Source: Chrysomallon squamiferum
Taxonomy: Eukaryota > Mollusca > Gastropoda > Neomphalida > Peltospiridae
Assembly (NCBI GenBank): GCA_012295275.1
Contig: CM022677.1
Span: 2,419,698-2,483,697 of the forward strand
Direction: 5' to 3'
Length of the DNA: 64,000 nt
Shown: positions 61,031-64,000 of the stretch, one piece after another
Numbering within the stretch: the stretch's first letter is position 1
Layout of the letters: every line of letters starts with the position of its first letter
Notes under the pieces: model-generated
What the model was told of the DNA's origin: nothing
What the model saw: the letters and a program-made list of their open reading frames with translations, nothing else
The model's database searches: none
Position numbers and translations under genes: made by a program

Positions 61031-62517
61031 CTACTTCAGTCAGAGACTTTTGACTTAAAGAATGAGTTTAGGAGTAATGAAAATATTATATTTAACTTTC
61101 ACTTTTGCATTGTATAACTTTAAACAAATATGTTTTTATTGAACTGAAAGCAACAAAAATACAGGATAATTATTTAATTCGCCTTAAAAAAAAAAGATTA
61201 GAAACAAGGTAGACCTTTAATAAAACAATTTATTTATGTCAACTTAAATCTAACATTGAAAAATGACTCTTCTGAAAAACTACAATTCTAATCAATGATC
61301 CCAGAATTATTTCCAGAAGATTCATAAATGCACATTTTGTAAATATCCATTCTGTTTAATCACTGATCAGATGGTTCTGCCAACTTCGACATCTCTTAAT
61401 ACAATTACAACATGAACTGGAGAATGTTTTGAGTCTTCTGTCAGTATGTCGCTTCTCTCTGTCTAATATATCTGATAATTTTAACATGCACTTCTGTATG
61501 TAATTCATTATTATTATTATTTTGTTTTCTTTTGTTACTGTCCACAAACATAGTATTGGTATTTTATTACTATCTGAAGATGTTATTTTCTCTTTGATGA
61601 AATGACAGCCATAAAAATCTTGTTTGTCAAAATCGTTAATTGAGGTAAATCATTCCTATTTTGTCTTTCATAAAATTTTTCTCCTTCCACTGATAACTCT
61701 AAAGATGTGGTGTTCTACTTTATCTCTGACATTTCATAAAGTGGACACTGAAATATTTGATAATTATTTTAACAATAATTTTAGTCATTTGTTTTTTTCT
61801 ATGTGATCATATTGAAACCAGTGATATACATATTTATATATCATTAACACATTTTTTTATACTGTTTTATTTTATCTCTTACCTGATGTAGTGGCTTTCC
61901 TAGGTGAATTTCAGAGCTAGAATTGTTTTCAGTAATTTCTTGTGAGAAGTAGCCCTGTGAAAACATATTTAGTGGAAAAGGTAATATGATAATAAACAAG
62001 GGAATGGGAAAATGTTCATGCAGATTTTTGTGATGAACACTTTCCCTATATGCACTACCTCACAGAAAATTAAAGACTGGCATTCAAAACAATCATAGCG
62101 AAATTTCATATATTTGTTAAAATTGAGACTATAAAACAATACACATTCATTCATCTTTTTTTTAAAGTAATTTTATTATTGATTGGCATCTGAAACAGTG
62201 AAAAGAATAAAATCTCGTTTCTCATATATTTTCCAGTTTATAGCATAACATGTCAAATTTAATCTTCTCGAAATTTCAGCACATCAACGTTCCCAGTTAA
62301 TAAAAAAAAAAATGAATTAAGACTGTTCCAAGTTTCAGTTTGTAAGTTCCCTATTAATAAGAAAATTGAATTTCAACCATTCATAATTTCAGTTCTTCAA
62401 TATTCCCTATTAATAAGAAAACAGAATTTAAACTTCAATATTTAAAATCAGAATTTGAACCAATTTATCAGTGTTTCTTGATTAGTAAGAAATGTGAATT
62501 ACTACTGTTCCACTCAC
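61031..62517. other. Non-coding stretch
   Basis: AT-rich DNA. A 70-80 base block containing 'ccctattaataagaaaa' is repeated in diverged form at 62,290-62,500 ('gttcccagttaataaa', 'ttccctattaataag' twice). Nothing coding supported. Confidence 0.5.
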
Positions 62518-62587
62518 TCTTCCTCATTTTAATCAAGAAGTTTAGCTAATCCAAAGTCTGTAATCTTCACCTGATTCGGGGTTTGTT
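62518..62587 (-). pseudogene. Orphan ErbB/EGFR-like exon with the DFG motif
   Basis: After 'ctttgtacag' (minus strand) the frame reads QTPNQVKITDFGLAKLLD, then TAA, then NEE, up to a GTGAGT donor. EGFR has KTPQHVKITDFGLAKLLG then AEE. The match covers the DFG metal-binding motif and the start of the activation loop. The in-frame stop at 62531-62529 would truncate the kinase inside the activation loop. It is on the opposite strand to, and about 45 kb from, the other ErbB-like exons, so it cannot belong to the same transcript without rearrangement. No neighbouring kinase exon was found. Confidence 0.72.
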
Positions 62588-63385
62588 CTGTACAAAGATA
62601 AAAAAATAAAATAAATATATTATTATTATTATTACTATTATTATTATTATTATTATTGGTGTTACTTGTCCAAGGGGTAGATATCCTAGGGTTTGGTTGT
62701 CCAGGGCAGATATTACCAACTCCATATAAATATTTTACAAATAAATATCTGCATTCTATTACTATCATCACCATCATCACTGCTGTCTTCTACATTATCA
62801 TCATCATCATCATCATCATGACATCTTTTACATCATGATCATCATCACTGCCATTTTCTACATCAACATCGTCATCATCATCACCATTATTATTATTACT
62901 ATGAACATAAGAATAAGAACTTTTTGAAACAGTTAAGTTCAGCCATAGCAGCAGAATAAACTATATAATAGAATAGTAAAATATATAGTAGAATATATAG
63001 ATGAATAAATATTTCTATTTTTGATCAGTAGAATAAAAAAAATAACAGATGGATACCAGCTGAAGGAAAACTAATACATCTAGAGTGATGCTGCAAGGCT
63101 TCAAATATCACTCTTATCCTAGTAGAAGACACAATTCTATTAGCAAAGAAGTAAATATACGACTGATAACAGACTGACTGGGTCCAGCTGGAAAATTTCG
63201 CCCGACTTTCCTGACTCTGACACGTGGCAATTTCCATTTCTTGTGTGCACAAAGATGGTGAATCTTTCAGAGCAAATTGGACTATTTATTTTAGACAACC
63301 TCAACAAACAGCTGAAAAAACCCTCATGTAAACACGAGTCTTCATGACATTTATCTAAAGGTCCTCTAAAATTCTTCTGACTTAT
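62588..63385. other. Non-coding stretch with ATT and CAT repeats
   Basis: A TTA tract (62617-62657) and CAT/ATC repeats (62763-62880). No exon recognised. Confidence 0.55.
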
Positions 63386-63885
63386 CTAATTCAGGCTTTG
63401 TGTTGATTCAGCAGTGGTGGGTGATGCTAATGTTGATGTCCCCGGTCTTTCTGCTCTGTGATGTTTCTCCAGAGTCACTTTCGGAAGACTTTCGAACTTT
63501 TGGAGGCTTCTCCGGGCATTCATCATCCTCTGCTTTCCGTTTCCTAGATGTTGATGACCCTGGTCTTTCTCCACGTGATGTTTCTCCTGAGTCACATGTT
63601 GTAGTTGCAGACTGTTGTATTGATTTAGCAGTGGTGGTTGATGCTGATGTTGTTGCCCTTGGTCTTTGTCCACGTGATGTTTCTCCAGAGAAACATTTTG
63701 AAGTTTCAGACTGTTGTATTGATTCAGCAGTGTGGGTGATGCTGATGTTGATGTCCCCGGTCTTTCTGCTCTGTGATGTTTCTCCAGAGTCACTTTTGGA
63801 GGCCATCCGGGCATCCATCATCCTCTGCTTTCCGTTTCCTAGATGTTGATGTCCCTGGTTCTCCGCACGATGTTTCTCCAGAGTA
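63386..63885 (-). CDS. Repeat-encoding exon (SGETS/KRKAEDD repeats)
   Basis: After 'actataatttcag' (minus strand) five units start with TCTGGAGAAACATC, at plus positions near 63869, 63775, 63676, 63577 and 63460 (spacings 94, 99, 99 and 117). In one frame the units read SGETSRGERPGSSTSRKRKA and EDDECPEKPPKVRKSS, polar and basic, with KRKAED resembling a nuclear-localisation signal. The 94-base spacing throws unit 1 out of frame with the rest. Two other minus frames and one plus frame are also open over most of it. The function is unknown; it is probably a disordered, fast-changing region of a larger protein. Confidence 0.5.
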
Positions 63886-64000
63886 ACTTTCTGAAATTAT
63901 AGTTTTTGTTGTTATTTCTATTTTTATTTTATTTTTTATTGCAGTAAACCTTCCTCTTTTTTTTTTTCCTTTTTTTTTCACATATACATTCTATCTGTAG

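Noticed and set aside
63400-63849. 149-codon plus-strand frame
   Set aside because: Shadow of the minus-strand repeat exon, which has the acceptor site and the more protein-like composition.

Overview
This is AT-rich nuclear DNA from an animal, not a prokaryote. Short coding blocks are flanked by GT/AG splice signals, simple repeats are dense (TTA, CT/GA, CA/GT, GATA), several classes of eukaryotic transposon are present, and there are two 200-base assembly gaps (11812-12011 and 56806-57005). The host-type sequences are a RING/coiled-coil/NHL TRIM-like gene, ErbB receptor kinase exons and a DHX8/PRP22-type helicase fragment. An NHL-TRIM gene next to a Tx1-like LINE suits an invertebrate, perhaps a lophotrochozoan such as a mollusc; this is an inference and the species cannot be named from the sequence.

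Layout. 1-2150 is one copy of a segment repeated at 35.7-37.0 kb, 40.3-40.7 kb and 57.4-57.9 kb, with a decayed LINE ORF1 fragment on the minus strand at 2.2-2.9 kb. 3.0-5.9 kb holds a tandem duplication carrying small candidate exons. 6.64-11.8 kb is a nearly full-length but broken Tx1-like LINE whose head looks derived from 5S rRNA. 12-15 kb is non-coding. 15.48-17.72 kb holds two exons matching the end of the ErbB kinase domain and the adjoining tail. 18.1-24.5 kb holds duplications, including a fragment of the TRIM 3' end. 24.26-26.24 kb is the TRIM-like gene on the minus strand. 29.3-29.8 kb is a Tigger remnant, 35.08-35.29 kb a hAT-type MITE with a target duplication, and 37.5-39.6 kb a broken hAT-like transposase. 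40.1-43.4 kb holds candidate exons of unrecognised genes. 43.6-47.2 kb is degenerate GATA/CTAT DNA, and 47.3-49.7 kb a satellite with an amplified block of about 78 bp. 51.05-52.97 kb is a Ty3/gypsy-like remnant, 53.9-55.3 kb a DHX8-like fragment, and 56.0-56.43 kb a compound palindrome beside an open frame that runs into the second gap. On the minus strand, 60.66-61.03 kb is an open frame without a useful start, 62.5 kb is an orphan ErbB DFG exon, and 63.39-63.88 kb is a tandem-repeat coding exon.

How it works together. There is no operon-like logic here. The window is gene-poor: one TRIM-like gene with a reading-frame break, fragments or single exons of several other genes, and repeated local duplication in which microsatellites and transposons sit at or near the breakpoints. 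I see no complete intact protein-coding gene. The features most worth following are the 5S-like head on the LINE, the compound palindrome, the ErbB pieces on opposite strands, and the repeat exon near 63.6 kb that is open in several frames.
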